Below are positions 1-11,814 of a stretch of DNA of 64,000 nt, piece by piece. The stretch is from contig JAPQWV010000498.1 in NCBI GenBank assembly GCA_027422505.1, forward strand, positions 186,001 to 250,000, in the 5' to 3' direction. The translations under genes and the position numbers were made by a program. Positions within the stretch are counted from its first letter, which is position 1, and every line of letters begins with the position of its first letter. The DNA comes from Craterostigma plantagineum (taxonomy: Eukaryota; Streptophyta; Magnoliopsida; Lamiales; Linderniaceae). Below the pieces are notes generated by a model that saw nothing but the letters and a program-made list of their open reading frames with translations, was not told the origin of the DNA and made no database searches.

Positions 1-815
1 AGCAGTATCAAGATGATAAGAGTGAGAACTGAAGAACTTACAAAGAGATTAAGAAAAAATAACAAATTATAATCACCCTAGAAAACCCTTGCACACCAAA
101 AAGTCCAACATATTGTCATAATAATGATAAACTGATGGAGCCCTACTTCGTCTACCATACGGATCGAGTTCTATATTTAAAAAAACGAGAGATCGAAGTT
201 ATTAACTAGTCTGCAATAAAGAATTTCATCGTAAAGAAACGGTGAACCAAGAAAGAACAAAAGCTGATGAAAAGTCTTTTAGAAGATTGTACAGAAACAG
301 ATGTAAAAGGATGGTACGCTTTGGATGCATATTACTTAGGAAAGAAAGTTTGATTCTTGGAAGAAAAGAGATCTTAGGTTACTATTATTAGTACCTCGTG
401 TGGGGGAACAGCAGATGCTCCATATCAAACCCTTGTTTGCAGTCTAGTGAAGAGAGATCTATTTGCAGTTATTGAACTTTTTTTTTTTGGTTTTAAGTTA
501 TTGAACTTAAACTTCCACTCAACAAACAATTACTCTGTTTGGTGTCTGAGAGAGAGAGAGAGAGAGATAAATATCACGCATGAGGGGTTATTTTCAAGTT
601 ATATATATAATCTATATATATAGATCTATATATATATATATATATATATATCAGTTGAGCATAGCTATAGTGGCTACTTTGGTTCCATATATGTGTATTG
701 CGTTATAATATACTTCTAGTAGTTATTTTTCACCTCCAAGACTTGTGTGTGTCCCCAAAGACTCAAAAGCCAGGACGTGTAAGCAACTCTCACCATCATC
801 TCTAGATAAGGAAAT

Positions 816-819
<4 letters not shown>

Positions 820-869
<50 letters not shown>
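820..869. repeat. (GA)n microsatellite, about 25 units
   Basis: An uninterrupted GA run of about 50 bp. The two open frames crossing it, giving Arg-Glu or Ser-Leu repeats, are artefacts of the repeat. A shorter GA run lies at 549-567 and an AT run at 627-651. Confidence 0.95.
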
Positions 870-872
<3 letters not shown>

Positions 873-1796
873 GTTGCAAAAAAGATGCCCATCTTTATTC
901 ACTTGCACAACCAACCACACATAACTTTTCACCCAATTTGTCAAATTCAATTTATTTTTATTCTCTCCACAAAGAAAAAAGAAATAATGAGAGGGCATCG
1001 AGGCGGGGCTTTGTTTCAAGGAAGAAAAGTATAATGTGGAACCATGAACTGAGTGAATCTTATAGTTCTTACATGTTCTTTGTTGGAGATATTGACGTAC
1101 TATGTTGAGAGTTCACTGTTTCTTTTTTCAGTATTATATTTGTGTGGCTTTTCATTGAAGACCTGCGAATTGATCAAAATCGAGAAGCTAATAAAATAAC
1201 TCGACTGATTTGACCTTTTTTTTTCAAAAATCATTTGATGCAATCAGCCTCTGATCAAACTTCTGATGCCAACTAACAATAGCACGAGCTTTTTTCAGTT
1301 AAGAAAAAGATGTTGATATGGATATATATGTTTTGTACTGTAATTTATATTCTTTTTCGCTAGATGTCATGAAACGCCATTATCAGAGCGTGTCAGAAGC
1401 TACATATATACAAAAACATCTGAAAAAAAAACGAGGAGACGTCGCACTCTACCTAAAATTAGGGTTAGAATATGGAAAGTAACACAGAATATTATTGATA
1501 TAAGAATTAAGATGATGATGGTGATGATTTTACATACACTTATTTTAATTTTCTTTTTTTTTTTGAAAAAAGGGTAGGGATGGGGCCCGCTCGTGCATTA
1601 TTGATTTGTCTAATGTCCCTTTTTATCTCTTTATTTATTATTTTTTTGGGAGGATATTATCTTCGATATATCGTGTGGTGGATGGCAAAGTTTGAAAAAT
1701 AAAAAGCATTTTTTAAATGCGACAAAGAACGAGGGACCGACTACTATAATTCGTACTTAAATGCCACAAAAGCTTATTTTAATTATTATATATATT

Positions 1797-1806
<10 letters not shown>

Positions 1807-1838
<32 letters not shown>
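1807..1838. repeat. (TG)n microsatellite
   Basis: About 16 TG units directly following a TA-rich run. No gene is associated with it. Confidence 0.95.
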
Positions 1839-1841
<3 letters not shown>

Positions 1842-3933
1842 TGATATTAGAGAATGAAGCTGGCATGCATATATACCATAATGCATAGCCAGAACTATGT
1901 AATGAATTTTTTGAAAACTATAACGCTCACGGAACCTATAATACACATGTTTGAAGCTTGAAAATATCAACATATAAAAAGATTTCTTAGGTCGTTGTTG
2001 ATAATTAATAGGTTACGTAATTAGTCTTTATGGAACATGATAACTTGCGGCGACTCATTATTCAACTAATGCGTAGACACAAGGGAATTAAATATAATTT
2101 TATTTAAAATTATATATTATATTAGGGTTTCACAGTTTTACTTGGCGTGATGAAAGTGTCAATTCTCTTGTAAGTCTAGCCATCACATCGATCAAAGTTT
2201 GTAAGTATTTTTCTGAAGTAAAACTCGTAACATTCCACCTTAAAGGCATACATTGTCTATATGGGATAGTATTTGTTTCTTTTTCTACATGCTTGTGGGC
2301 TATTATTATATATAAAGACATTACATTTCATATCAGCTAATGTATTAAATCAATCTCCATCTATGGCAAACATCAACATATATTATTTCTGCTACACACT
2401 TTTGGAATCATATGTACATACTAATATATCGAGTATAGTAGACACTCTTTCACAAACTTCACGAATCTTGGACCATATATATGAGATAGAGCTTAGTAGA
2501 GCAATATAATAATGAGAATTAATTATCATTCCACATGAATAATGGTTTTGATCGATGATTGGTGGCACCCAGTAAAACGCTTTGACACCAAGTCACGAAT
2601 CTTACACATTAATCTCGTAAATAAAAGTTCAAGAAGAAAGAAAAAGATGCGTAAGTAAATCACTGACAATTATTAAATAATTTCTTGTACGAGGCCGTAC
2701 CGTAGCTTCGTATGTCTCATTATTAGTGGCAACGTATATCATGATTAAATATCAAGAATTGAGCAGCAGACATCACATCCCACATAGAATTGCATTTTCA
2801 AAATCTTATTTGTGTAAATCTTAAGGACATTCTCCGTGTCAGAACTGATAATTGTAATTGGTGATATTCTAAGTTGGTTTGGTCCCATCTCGAATAATTC
2901 AAGGTCTAAGAGTCTATATATATATATATATATAAAAGAGACTTTCTCAACTATCACCAATTGGTTTTAGGAAGGATCCCGCAATTTCTAATTTCTAATA
3001 GTAACGTTAATCGACTTCGCAGTTAAACACCTAATCCAATCGGTAAACGCTAAAATATAATCTTCAGTCGAATTTGTTATATATATGAACAAAATAAGTA
3101 AATAAATACTCCGTTGAAAGCTAATATCCCACGGTGTGCGAGGGCATTACGTGTATCTTTTGATTGCGGGAGAATTTACTTTCTGCCCATTTTATCTAAA
3201 GCAAAGAGGGGCCCTTATTCACTCTCGTGGGATTCTTTTTTATTTGTTCAAACCACATCCCAGTACGTAACCCTAATTATTACCATATACTTTTTAAGAT
3301 TAAAAAAAAAGAATAAATTACATGTTTAACACACATCCTAAACCCATTACGTCCAGTGTGTTATCGTGGACTCGCACCGTTGTACTTCCGACCCAAAAAG
3401 AATAAAATTACGGATTGAAAGGAAAATTATATATGAAGGATTTCTACAGCATAACAGATAACTTTTAATTAATTATATAAATGAATATTTAAATGTATAT
3501 AAGGCATCGCCGTGTAATTAAACGCATGGATTTGGATGGGGAGGAGCCTACTACAACCTCCAAAAAACGTTCCAACTTGATGCTTCTTCTCGTCACTAAT
3601 GGTTTATTTACTTTTTTTTAAAAAAAATTATTTCTAACGTTTTCTTCTACTTTAGGAGCCCACAACAATAGATAAAATTGAGGCTAACAAACAATAAAGT
3701 AGGTCCCACGCGTTCAATCACTCGATTTGTATTTTTTCGGTAAGTGTCGTGCAGTATTGGGTTAGGTGGGCCCTACATGGGCCTTGGGCCCGAAGAAAAA
3801 ACGAGAAAAATGGCCGAGAGAGAGAGAGAAAGGTCAAGCGAGCAGCCAATGAGAAGACAGACGTGTAGCTTTCAACAACTGCTTGCTTCGCTTTTAAAAT
3901 CTCCTCCGAGCCCCCACCGTCGCCGTCGGCAGG

Positions 3934-3943
3934 GACACGTGTC
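3934..3943. promoter_or_regulatory. G-box / ABRE-like palindrome GACACGTGTC
   Basis: A perfect 10-bp palindrome with the CACGTG core, followed by GGC, which is the extended form bound by plant bZIP/ABF factors. It sits in a GC-richer patch (about 3.73-4.0 kb) also containing TGGGCC-type motifs. No gene starts within the next 1.9 kb on the plus strand. Function is inferred only from the motif. Confidence 0.4.
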
Positions 3944-4346
3944 GGCTGGTGACACGGCGTCGTTAGGTTGTCCTCCCTTTGAACATAGTCGACACCTCAG
4001 CTTTCGCCGGTTTTTATTTGTTGTGATTTTCCTAATTATTCACTCCATTCAATGTATCAACGTTTGATTTGTTTTCAGACAAAGTGTACTTAGTCTCCAC
4101 TCCTGCATACTCTACGGTATGCAATTAATGTAATTGCGAAGGAAATAACTGTTTATTATAATTTCCATTATGTAGTATTTAGTTTTTTTTATAACATTGT
4201 TGTTATTTATTTTATATTTTAATTATTAAAATGACATGAGATAGTGGTATATTTTTTTTAATAAAAATTATCAATTAATTATAAAGTGAGATAGTGCAAT
4301 TGTTTATTAGCCTTAATAAAATAAAAAGATAGATATAGAATTTTGA

Positions 4347-5678
4347 GGCTTTTTAATTAAAATAGGGCTATTTTAACCCAAATTCATTAAAATAGGAGTA
4401 ATGTGACGGAAATTATTAAAATCGAGTGGAACGCATCCATTAGACGCGACGTCGCGTCCATTAGACGCGACGGATGACATGGCATGGTTAACCCTCGCAA
4501 AAAGACAGGTGGGCCCGGCAGGGCCCGCGTCGCATGTATTGGATGCCACCACGCGTTTAATAAACGCGACGTTTGACCTAGACATCAGTAACGGCCACTA
4601 AACCCACTAACGACGGCCCACTAAGATAATGGGTTACCGCCGCGTTTAATGGGTGCGTCGTCGCGTCCATTGCTTGCGACGATGCGTTTAATAGAAACGG
4701 CATTTTCCCCTATTTAAGCCGCTCGATTTTCGATTATCAATTCATAAAATTTCATACATATCCAATATGGTGTCTAGAAAAATTCAAATAGTTGTTTATT
4801 ATGGCGGTGAAATCATACACGGATCAAACACCATACAGATAGTCTTCAACCCATCGGTTATCGACGAATTCGTCGCGATACCAATTTCGATCAATTTCTT
4901 AGTATGTTGTACGGCATGACTATCCTGGAATATCAGAAGTGATCTGTCGATCGGACCGTAATATCATTTGTATCCATCATAAATTAGCGTTTCAAAGTCA
5001 ATATCGCAACAAATAACAATAAACAAACACATAAATTGCATCATGTACTAACAAACGAATCAAATAACCTAGAAACCTAATTCCAAAATTAGGTTCGAAA
5101 TTAGTGGGAAATTCCTAAATCGAGTGAATTATGTAAAATTAACGTATTATATCAATCTACTAAGCAACTCACTATATGTAAAGCACATATTATACCAAAA
5201 CACAAACTTAAACGCAAGAATTCGACGAAATTTAACGAAATATCAAAATCAATATTTAAACAAATTAGGAGTTCCATACCCAAAAGAAGCTTAATCGACG
5301 ATGACGATGAAGAATGGATCTATCACGTGGTGTTGGCCGCTGTAATGCGCCGCTGTAAATCGCCGGAATCGGTGGGGAGGAGAAGAGGAGAAATGGGAAA
5401 GAAGAAGCGGCCGCGGCTTTATTATTCGCGTCGTCGCTGCTATTAAGCGCAACGTCGCGGCTATTAGCCGCGACGGTAGGTTTACTGGACCGTCAATCGG
5501 CCCAGACAATTTTTTTTTAAAAAAATCGGGCCCGATTTTCAAATATCGGGCCCGATCAGGCCCGCGCGAAGAACGTCGCGTCTAATAAACGCGATTCGCT
5601 CGATTTTGTTAATTTTTGTCAAATTAGCCCTATTTTAATGAATTTGGGTTAAAATAGCCCTATTTTAATTAAAAAGCC
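4347..5678. mobile_element. Non-autonomous Mutator-like (MULE) element with TIRs and 9-bp TSD
   Basis: The first 50 bp (4347-4396) are the exact reverse complement of the last 50 bp (5629-5678). Similarity between the arms continues with mismatches for roughly 45 bp more, with an AAAATCGAG block in both. The element starts GGCTTTTT and ends AAAAAGCC. Both flanks carry the 9-bp direct repeat GAATTTTGA (4338-4346 and 5679-5687), the target-duplication length typical of Mutator-like transposons. The subterminal zones are rich in short CGCGACG-type repeats in both orientations. A short remnant of a transposase-like N-terminus lies inside. No full transposase is present, so the element would need one in trans. 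Confidence 0.85.
4767..4919 (+). pseudogene. Remnant of MULE transposase N-terminus (50 codons)
   Basis: The open frame starts MVSRKIQIVVYYGG and continues with EIIHGS, then loses family resemblance and stops at 4917-4919. From memory, plant MULE proteins of the mudrA type begin with a beta-rich domain containing a VYYGG-like segment, which fits this position inside a TIR element. A TATA-like TATTTAAG lies about 50 bp upstream. The frame is too short for a transposase, so I read it as a deletion derivative. The family assignment rests on about 15 residues. Confidence 0.5.
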
Positions 5679-5964
5679 GAATTTTGAGGTTAGTTATTAT
5701 AATGGCTCGAGCCAGATAAAAAATGGTAACTGATTAAAGATAGATGAATCGTGACATAGACTAGACTTCCTGACATCTTTTGAGACACTTTCATGAGTCT
5801 AATGACCCGATAGTTTATAAAAAAAATTGGACTATCTGGAAAAACCTAAAGGCTCAAAACATCATCACATCAACCATCCTATATATATTACAATTTACAA
5901 CACAACAACATATAACGAAATCGAATTTACGAAACCTAAGTATAGTTAATGCAACTTCATTTCC

Positions 5965-8900
5965 TTACCAACCATATATAGGATTTTCTACCTGGGGAGG
6001 CAGCAAGCCAAGATCCTTACAATGTTGCTTGTCATAATCCCTCGTCCCAGGTATCGAGCCAGTGCAAAGCCTGAGAAACTCATTCCCAGTAAGGCAATTA
6101 TGAGCAAACGCCAATCCTCCGTCGATCGATTTAGCGATGGGATCATTCCCTTTTGTGTGCGAATCGATAGTGCAGTTCAGTATCTTGTCGAGCTCCGAGT
6201 ATTCCATGAACCTCTGCGTGGCTGCTTCCCACGAGAGGTTGTACCTTTGCTCGTGGGTAAGAGGCTGAGGCTCGCTGGCAATGGCTTCCTTTACCTTGGC
6301 GACGAATTCTTCGGGAGATTTGTAGGTCAAACAGTTGGGGAACGATCTAAAGAAATCGTTAGAAGGGTGATCTGCGCAGACGACGAATTTCCCCATTGCC
6401 AAGGCCTCCGCCGTGGCTGTGCACAGCACGTCGCTGACGCTTGGGTTTATGAAGATTTTGTAGCTGCAAGAAAAAAAAAAACATAAGATGACAGATATGA
6501 GTAGCGTCCTTTGCCTTAACTAAGATTAGGTTGAACGAGTTGTTTACCGTTGTAGGGAATCGTCTGAATGGTCTCGGCCTTTCATGAAGCTGACATTCAG
6601 ATTCAGTTTCCTGGCCGTGTTCTGAACCTCTCGAGCGTCCTCTCCGTTGCCATATACGTCGAGGTTGAAGCCATTGAGGTCATTTTTGTGACTCGTTAGA
6701 AGATCGATCAGTTCTTTGTAACCTTTAGCCCAAACCATCTTTCCTAGGAAATACGCTCCTTTGGAGAAAGCTTGCTGCCCGAGCTCCTTTTCTGCAGCTA
6801 CCTTCTCTCCAATCTTTAGAAACTTTGGATTGACTCCGTGAACGTTGCAGATCACAGACTTGGGTAAATCTTGTGTAGCAGCAGATAGACGAAGCACCTG
6901 TAATCGAATCGAAAGAAAAATTACAACTAGAAAGACAAACTTATTTCTCGAGAAGCAGACTAGGTAATTAATGTTGACCACACCTATTACAGGGTGACCG
7001 TCATCACCTTATCGCAGTAAGCTCTGGCAACCAAATTGTTGATGTGTTCAACAAAAAAAGCTTGCAGTGCTCCATTCTTCTCCCTCTTGATGTATTCCAA
7101 GTAATTTGTGTGAACGATGCCCACTACATGGTTAAATTTATCGGTCCAGCGCCTACCGTGATGATACCAGTTCAAATGTTCAGGCTCCTCGAGAATTGCA
7201 ATGTCAGCTTCCTTATATGAAATAAAACGCGAAGTATCTCCAGCTGGAATAATGCTCCTCCTCGATTTTGAAAACTGGGAAAAACGACGGAAGCATTACA
7301 AAAATAAAAGATAAAACTATAAAATTCGGTTCACGATATAATGAGATATTTAGTTTGACAACCAACCTTTCCAGGGTAAAATGATATCCTGAAATCAGGG
7401 ATAAATCCAACCCTCTCCTCAAGCCAACTACGGATATAACTTTCTTGCTCCTCGGGCGAGGCAAAAGTTAAATTGTTGGGATAGACGAGCTCTTGATCCG
7501 ACCTACAAAGCCATGGAACCAACAACGTAACATTTTGCTGTGCTGATTTTGCTAAATAGGCAGCCCGAAACAATGGGTTCACAGCTGTCCCAGTCATCCA
7601 AGGAAGGCTTGCAGTAGTCACAATGGCCACATGCCTCTTTCTGTCCAAGTCTGACTCGTCGTTCTTTCCAGAATCACCCCAAAAGCCACCTTCGTAATGG
7701 TGCCCCGTACTTTGGAGGACGCTTGCTATTCTTAGATCTAACTCGTCACTAATGTTTTTCCGTTTGCTGCACAGGCTTCCCACTATCTTGTCTGATATAC
7801 CTGTCTCTCCATACAAGACTCACAAACTCAATTTCGTATATAGAAAGACATCATTTTAAACCGTACAGCAAAGAGAAATTTGAGAAAGATCAATATTAGT
7901 ACGATTTCCCAACAAACAGAAACTCAACCCTGTTCTACACGTGTATATCTGTAACACGGATCAAGAGCAAATAAATCTGTGTACCTTTGTCAATGCCGAG
8001 TTGATCAAGCAGGGGGCTCGACTGCCTCACCAAACATGCTAGTAGCTCCGGCACATCCAAGGGAGGTACATCCTGAATTTTTTAACAAGAATAGAGAAGG
8101 GCATCAGATATAATTAATATTATAGGAGATTCAAGAAGAAAACATGCTTATTATGATGGGGATCCTGTCCATTGGTGCCTTACATGACATTAACCCAATC
8201 AAAAGACTTCGGTTTTTTGCACATGTCTGCATATTAGAAAGTCGCTTACAAATGATTCACAGAAAGTAAACCTACCTTGGATTCATTCGGATCCTTGTAA
8301 ATTGCTTTCTGAAAAAACAAAAAGCAAGCAATTAATCAGTTAATAGGAGCTCGAGTGTATTGAGATGAGAAACTAGAACCTGCATCACCATATGGAAACT
8401 AGTGAACCAGGCGACCAGAAAACTTTCGCATATGAGAAATAACTGTTTAACGACATACAAATGCGGAGGTTCTTGGTTCAGTATAAGTGAGAAAAATCTA
8501 ACATAAATGAATCACTACCACCTAAGCGACTTGAATCGGGATTACATAAAGAGGGCGGTTAGTTTTATACTTCAGCGCTAAAATATCGTAGTAGCTCATG
8601 TTTCTCAATCTACCAATGAATAAAAGAAAATGCAAGCATATGCCACACAAATTGAACGCAGCAGTGCGCTCTTTTCCACAATCCTAACTACCGAATACCT
8701 AAAATGGCATCTCCTTCGAGCACATAACACAAGTGCAACAACAGATCACGACTTGATAATAAGCACCAATCAAAAAATCAAACTCACCAAGCCAGACTTG
8801 ACCTTCCCAACGAACTCACTTTTCTTAATCCCCTCAATAATCTCCGTCGAACTCTTCCCTTCCAGCTCCCTTAACTTGGTCTGCCAAGTCTTTATCGGCT

Positions 8901-9399
8901 CCCAGAATTCCCCAAAACGCCCCTCATCGGCCCCATCCCCAGCCCTAACCCCTCCACAATCCCTCCTCTCCTCCTCATCAACCTCCGCCACAATCGCGTT
9001 CCTAATCGCCGACAAATCGAGCTTAATCTGCGACCGAGGAGAAAACTTGCGGTCGTGAGACGAATATGCCCTCCGAATCTCCGACAGCTTGGGCTGAAGC
9101 CTCTTCACAAACTCCGGCGTCGGCGAGGGGTTGAGGGCGGTGGCAGACGCCGTAATTGTAGGGACGATGAACGGCGATTTCGTGTTGAGGAAATTCTCCA
9201 GCTCCCGGTCAGCCATGTTCTTGAACGAGTTAGCTCGGTTCTTCAGCAGCTGGATATCAGCGTCGGCCGAGGATCGGACCTCGCGCCAGCCCTTCGATAT
9301 GAAGGAAAACGCCTTCTCGGCCGACACCACCGTCGACGATGACGAGGCGGTGGCCGCAACCGAAACCTTGGAGCGAGACTCGGGCGGCTTGAAGTTCAT
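5965..9399 (-). CDS. DGD1: Digalactosyldiacylglycerol synthase 1, chloroplast outer envelope
   Basis: Transfers galactose from UDP-galactose to monogalactosyldiacylglycerol, making the digalactolipid of thylakoid membranes; it acts at the chloroplast outer envelope. Seven exons: about 9399-8788 (start [11 protein letters not shown]), a 33-nt exon near 8.3 kb ([11 protein letters not shown]), one near 8.0 kb ([11 protein letters not shown]), one starting near 7.80 kb, and three more near 7.2, 6.9-6.5 and 6.5-5.97 kb. The first exon encodes the N-terminal extension that separates DGD1 from the shorter DGD2. The fourth begins the GT4 glycosyltransferase core with [20 protein letters not shown]. 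The nucleotide-sugar half shows [11 protein letters not shown] and, in the last exon, [10 protein letters not shown]. The end [11 protein letters not shown] and overall length (about 770 residues) fit the family. No frame break is seen. A minus-strand TATA box lies about 105 bp upstream of the ATG. Confidence 0.95.
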
Positions 9400-9500
9400 C
9401 TTCGATATCTCTTGTTAATTTTCTCGATTGTGTGGAATTTTCCGGCGAAGTTGCGAGCAAATTCTTTGGTTTCTTCGTTCAGGTTAAATTAGGTGGAGGT

Positions 9501-9510
9501 TATTTATAGG
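9501..9510 (-). promoter_or_regulatory. TATA box of DGD1
   Basis: Reads CCTATAAATA on the minus strand, about 105 bp upstream of the DGD1 ATG, a normal core-promoter position. A CACGTG G-box lies some 35 bp further upstream. Confidence 0.6.
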
Positions 9511-9549
9511 TGTTGTTTTCGAGAGCGTGTCGTGTTTAGTGGCACGTGA

Positions 9550-10980
9550 CTGATTGTTATTAATACAGTATTTAAAATTTGGTTTGGCTAAGGAAAATAC
9601 TCCTTTCCCTACGTAGTTATTAACGTTTATTCCGCTTGTCAGATTCTAATTGGCGGAAATTGATTTATGCACAGTATTTCAAAGCACGGAAAAATATTTC
9701 CTGGCTTTGGAGAAACCAAATGATAGGAAAAAAGAAAAGAAAATAGAACCGCAGAAATTTATGGTTGAATTGATTTAATAATAGTTAAGTTATATATCCA
9801 ATGATGTGAAGATAACGAATTGTGGGTCGACTTTGTCAAATATTCACAGCACAACCACATGTAGTAATAGGAAGCAACATGAACTTATTAAAACTCTTAA
9901 ATAAATTAGTTGGAACTAACTATGGTTTCGATTAACGGTCACGCATAACACATGCACCAAATATAGATAGATAGCATATGAAGCTTCTTTCCCTTGACAC
10001 TAAAATAACTCAATTTTGTTTTCTTGACGTTTCTTCTTAGTTAGTGGAGTTGGTTTTCGGGCCTTACCTAAAGTTATTTTAATTATGTTGTTGATTATAA
10101 ATACAATCTATTCTCATGTTGAATAGAATGCCATAGTGCTGCGACCATTTTCCATATTTTAAACGTTATTTTTCATCCATGCCTTCGTTTAACTCTTTCT
10201 AAGAATCTTGGATCAACTCATGATGAGCTCGTTTAGGCTTTTAGCCCTGCCTTAGTTTATTAAGCTGAAAAATTCCTTGAAGATGCGTTAAGAGAGCAAC
10301 GTAGAATAAATTAATTATTGGTTAAAAACCAATTATTTTCTTATCTGCTCACTTTCATTCTCATGGATTGCAAAAAGAAAAAGGCAGAATATACATGTTT
10401 TTTAAATATCATGATTTTTTTTCCGAGAATAGGATAACTTGGTAAATCTTTTGCAAACAAGCACTAGTGACAGAGAAATATCGGTAGATGAATGGTTTAT
10501 TCACTATAGTTCAAATTTAGAAATATATAAAATTTTCGGTACAAGATATTTCCATAACAATAAAGCTTCTATATCTTCGTCGATTATAATGCGATTTCTA
10601 TTGATTTGTAATTAAAATTAGTAAATGGAGTCCAACGCTGCTTTCAGTCCATTATTTCCCAATAAAAACGTTTGGTAAGTCGAAACAAGGCCAACTCAGA
10701 GGGACAATATGGTCAATATTCATTTAGTGACATTAAACAGCATCTGGCGAAATTTCCCCAACAAATTCCATTTTTTATTTGGTGTTAATTTTTTATTTTT
10801 CCAAATACAACGCAAACGCGCCTCATAACAACGCGCCGCACGCGCAATCCATTTGCTTGGGGCCGAAGCAATATACCAAAAATTCACTCTCGCGGTTTAA
10901 TGTCATTTGCGTTACTCGCCAGTGCTTTACCGAAAATGCCCTAACCGTAATACTCTTATTCCCTTCACATACCCCTAAGC
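9550..10980. other. Intergenic, divergent promoters of DGD1 and the next gene
   Basis: AT-rich DNA between two divergently transcribed genes. I see no coding exon, RNA gene or clear transposon here. Confidence 0.5.
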
Positions 10981-10987
10981 TGGCTCC

Positions 10988-10999
10988 CCTATATATAAA
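10988..10999 (+). promoter_or_regulatory. TATA box of the DUF7138-type gene
   Basis: CTATATATAAAA, about 105 bp upstream of the ATG at 11104, in the expected orientation and distance. Confidence 0.6.
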
Positions 11000-11103
11000 A
11001 ACATAAAGCTTGGTAAATTCCAAAACCCAAAATTTCGTAGGAATATGCTCTGATTTTTGTTCTACCTTCTCTTCCCCTCTTTCTCTCATCTGACCTCGTC
11101 ATC

Positions 11104-11814
11104 ATGGTGGAGGGACAAGGCGGAGGCGCGGCGTTTCCGGTGACTTTCTACGACGGGGAGCGAGAGATGAACATCGGAGAAGTCAACATAAGCCCTACTC
11201 TCGAGTACAAGCCCTTTCAGCACATGCTGAGTCAGAAAATCGGGATATCGCCGAACCAAATTTCAATTTACCTCGTCGACCGGCGACGGAGCCCCAAATC
11301 GCCTTTCGAGGAACGTCGCCGGACTCCGATAACCTGTAAGGTCAACTTCGCTTCGATAATCTACCGTCACAAGGAGTGCGGCTTCCTCGTCGTGCTGAAG
11401 AGGTCGAGGAGGTCAAGGAACCGCAGGGAGCGTCTGCTCAACGGACTCGTCGACTACGGAGGCGTTGACTACGGTCATCTCACAGACGAACACGACTTTT
11501 CTCCGCCGGAGAACGTGGTTCTGCTGAGGAGAGACGTGAATTCTCTCCCACGGTTCGATCAGGTCTTCCAGGTTGGGGTGGATGAGTGGCACCGCCGGTC
11601 GGAGAGCGACCGGCTTACCGGATTCGGGCCGGATCGTGGATTTAACACGGACACATTTCCGGGGAATTCCGATCAGAAGAAGAAGCTGTACTGTGAGGAG
11701 TGCGAGAAATCGGCGAGCAGCGGTCCAACGGCGTCGTTTCATCACTGCGTCAATGATGAGGTGGTGACCCGATTCGTTTCCCGGTTCGGGCCAATCGGTA
11801 GGCCCAATAAGTAA
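11104..11814 (+). CDS. DUF7138-type plant protein, function unknown
   Basis: Single-exon frame of 236 residues. The first 110 or so (FPVTFYDGEREMNIGEVNIS..., ISIYLVDRR..., ITCKVNFASII, CGFLVVLKRSRR) form a compact beta-rich module that I recognise as the uncharacterised plant DUF7138 group. The middle is polar and variable. The last 45 residues contain LYCEECEKS followed by FHHC, a Cys/His arrangement that could bind a metal. The start is the first ATG after a TATA box with about 75 bp of leader; CTTCC/TCTCT tracts in the leader are typical of plant 5' UTRs. No intron, signal peptide or membrane segment is seen. I cannot assign a biochemical role. Confidence 0.75.
   Translation: MVEGQGGGAAFPVTFYDGEREMNIGEVNISPTLEYKPFQHMLSQKIGISPNQISIYLVDRRRSPKSPFEERRRTPITCKVNFASIIYRHKECGFLVVLKRSRRSRNRRERLLNGLVDYGGVDYGHLTDEHDFSPPENVVLLRRDVNSLPRFDQVFQVGVDEWHRRSESDRLTGFGPDRGFNTDTFPGNSDQKKKLYCEECEKSASSGPTASFHHCVNDEVVTRFVSRFGPIGRPNK

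Larger units (their letters stand above)
1..4337. other. Gene-free AT-rich intergenic DNA
   Basis: I find no coding exon with family resemblance here. The stretch holds several microsatellites (listed separately for the longest), AT-rich low-complexity DNA and, near 3.73-4.05 kb, a GC-richer promoter-like patch with a perfect G-box palindrome. The longer open frames are made of GA or TG repeat translations and have no recognisable domain. Confidence 0.6.

Noticed and set aside
723..1108. Overlapping open frames on both strands across the GA tract
   Set aside because: They are translations of the microsatellite (Arg-Glu / Ser-Leu runs) with no domain and no splice context.
1858..1876. Partial resemblance to miR167 (TGAAGCTGGCATGCAT)
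   Set aside because: Several mismatches to miR167 and no complementary arm to make a hairpin nearby.
6022..6486. 154-codon plus-strand frame
   Set aside because: Antisense shadow of the last DGD1 exon.
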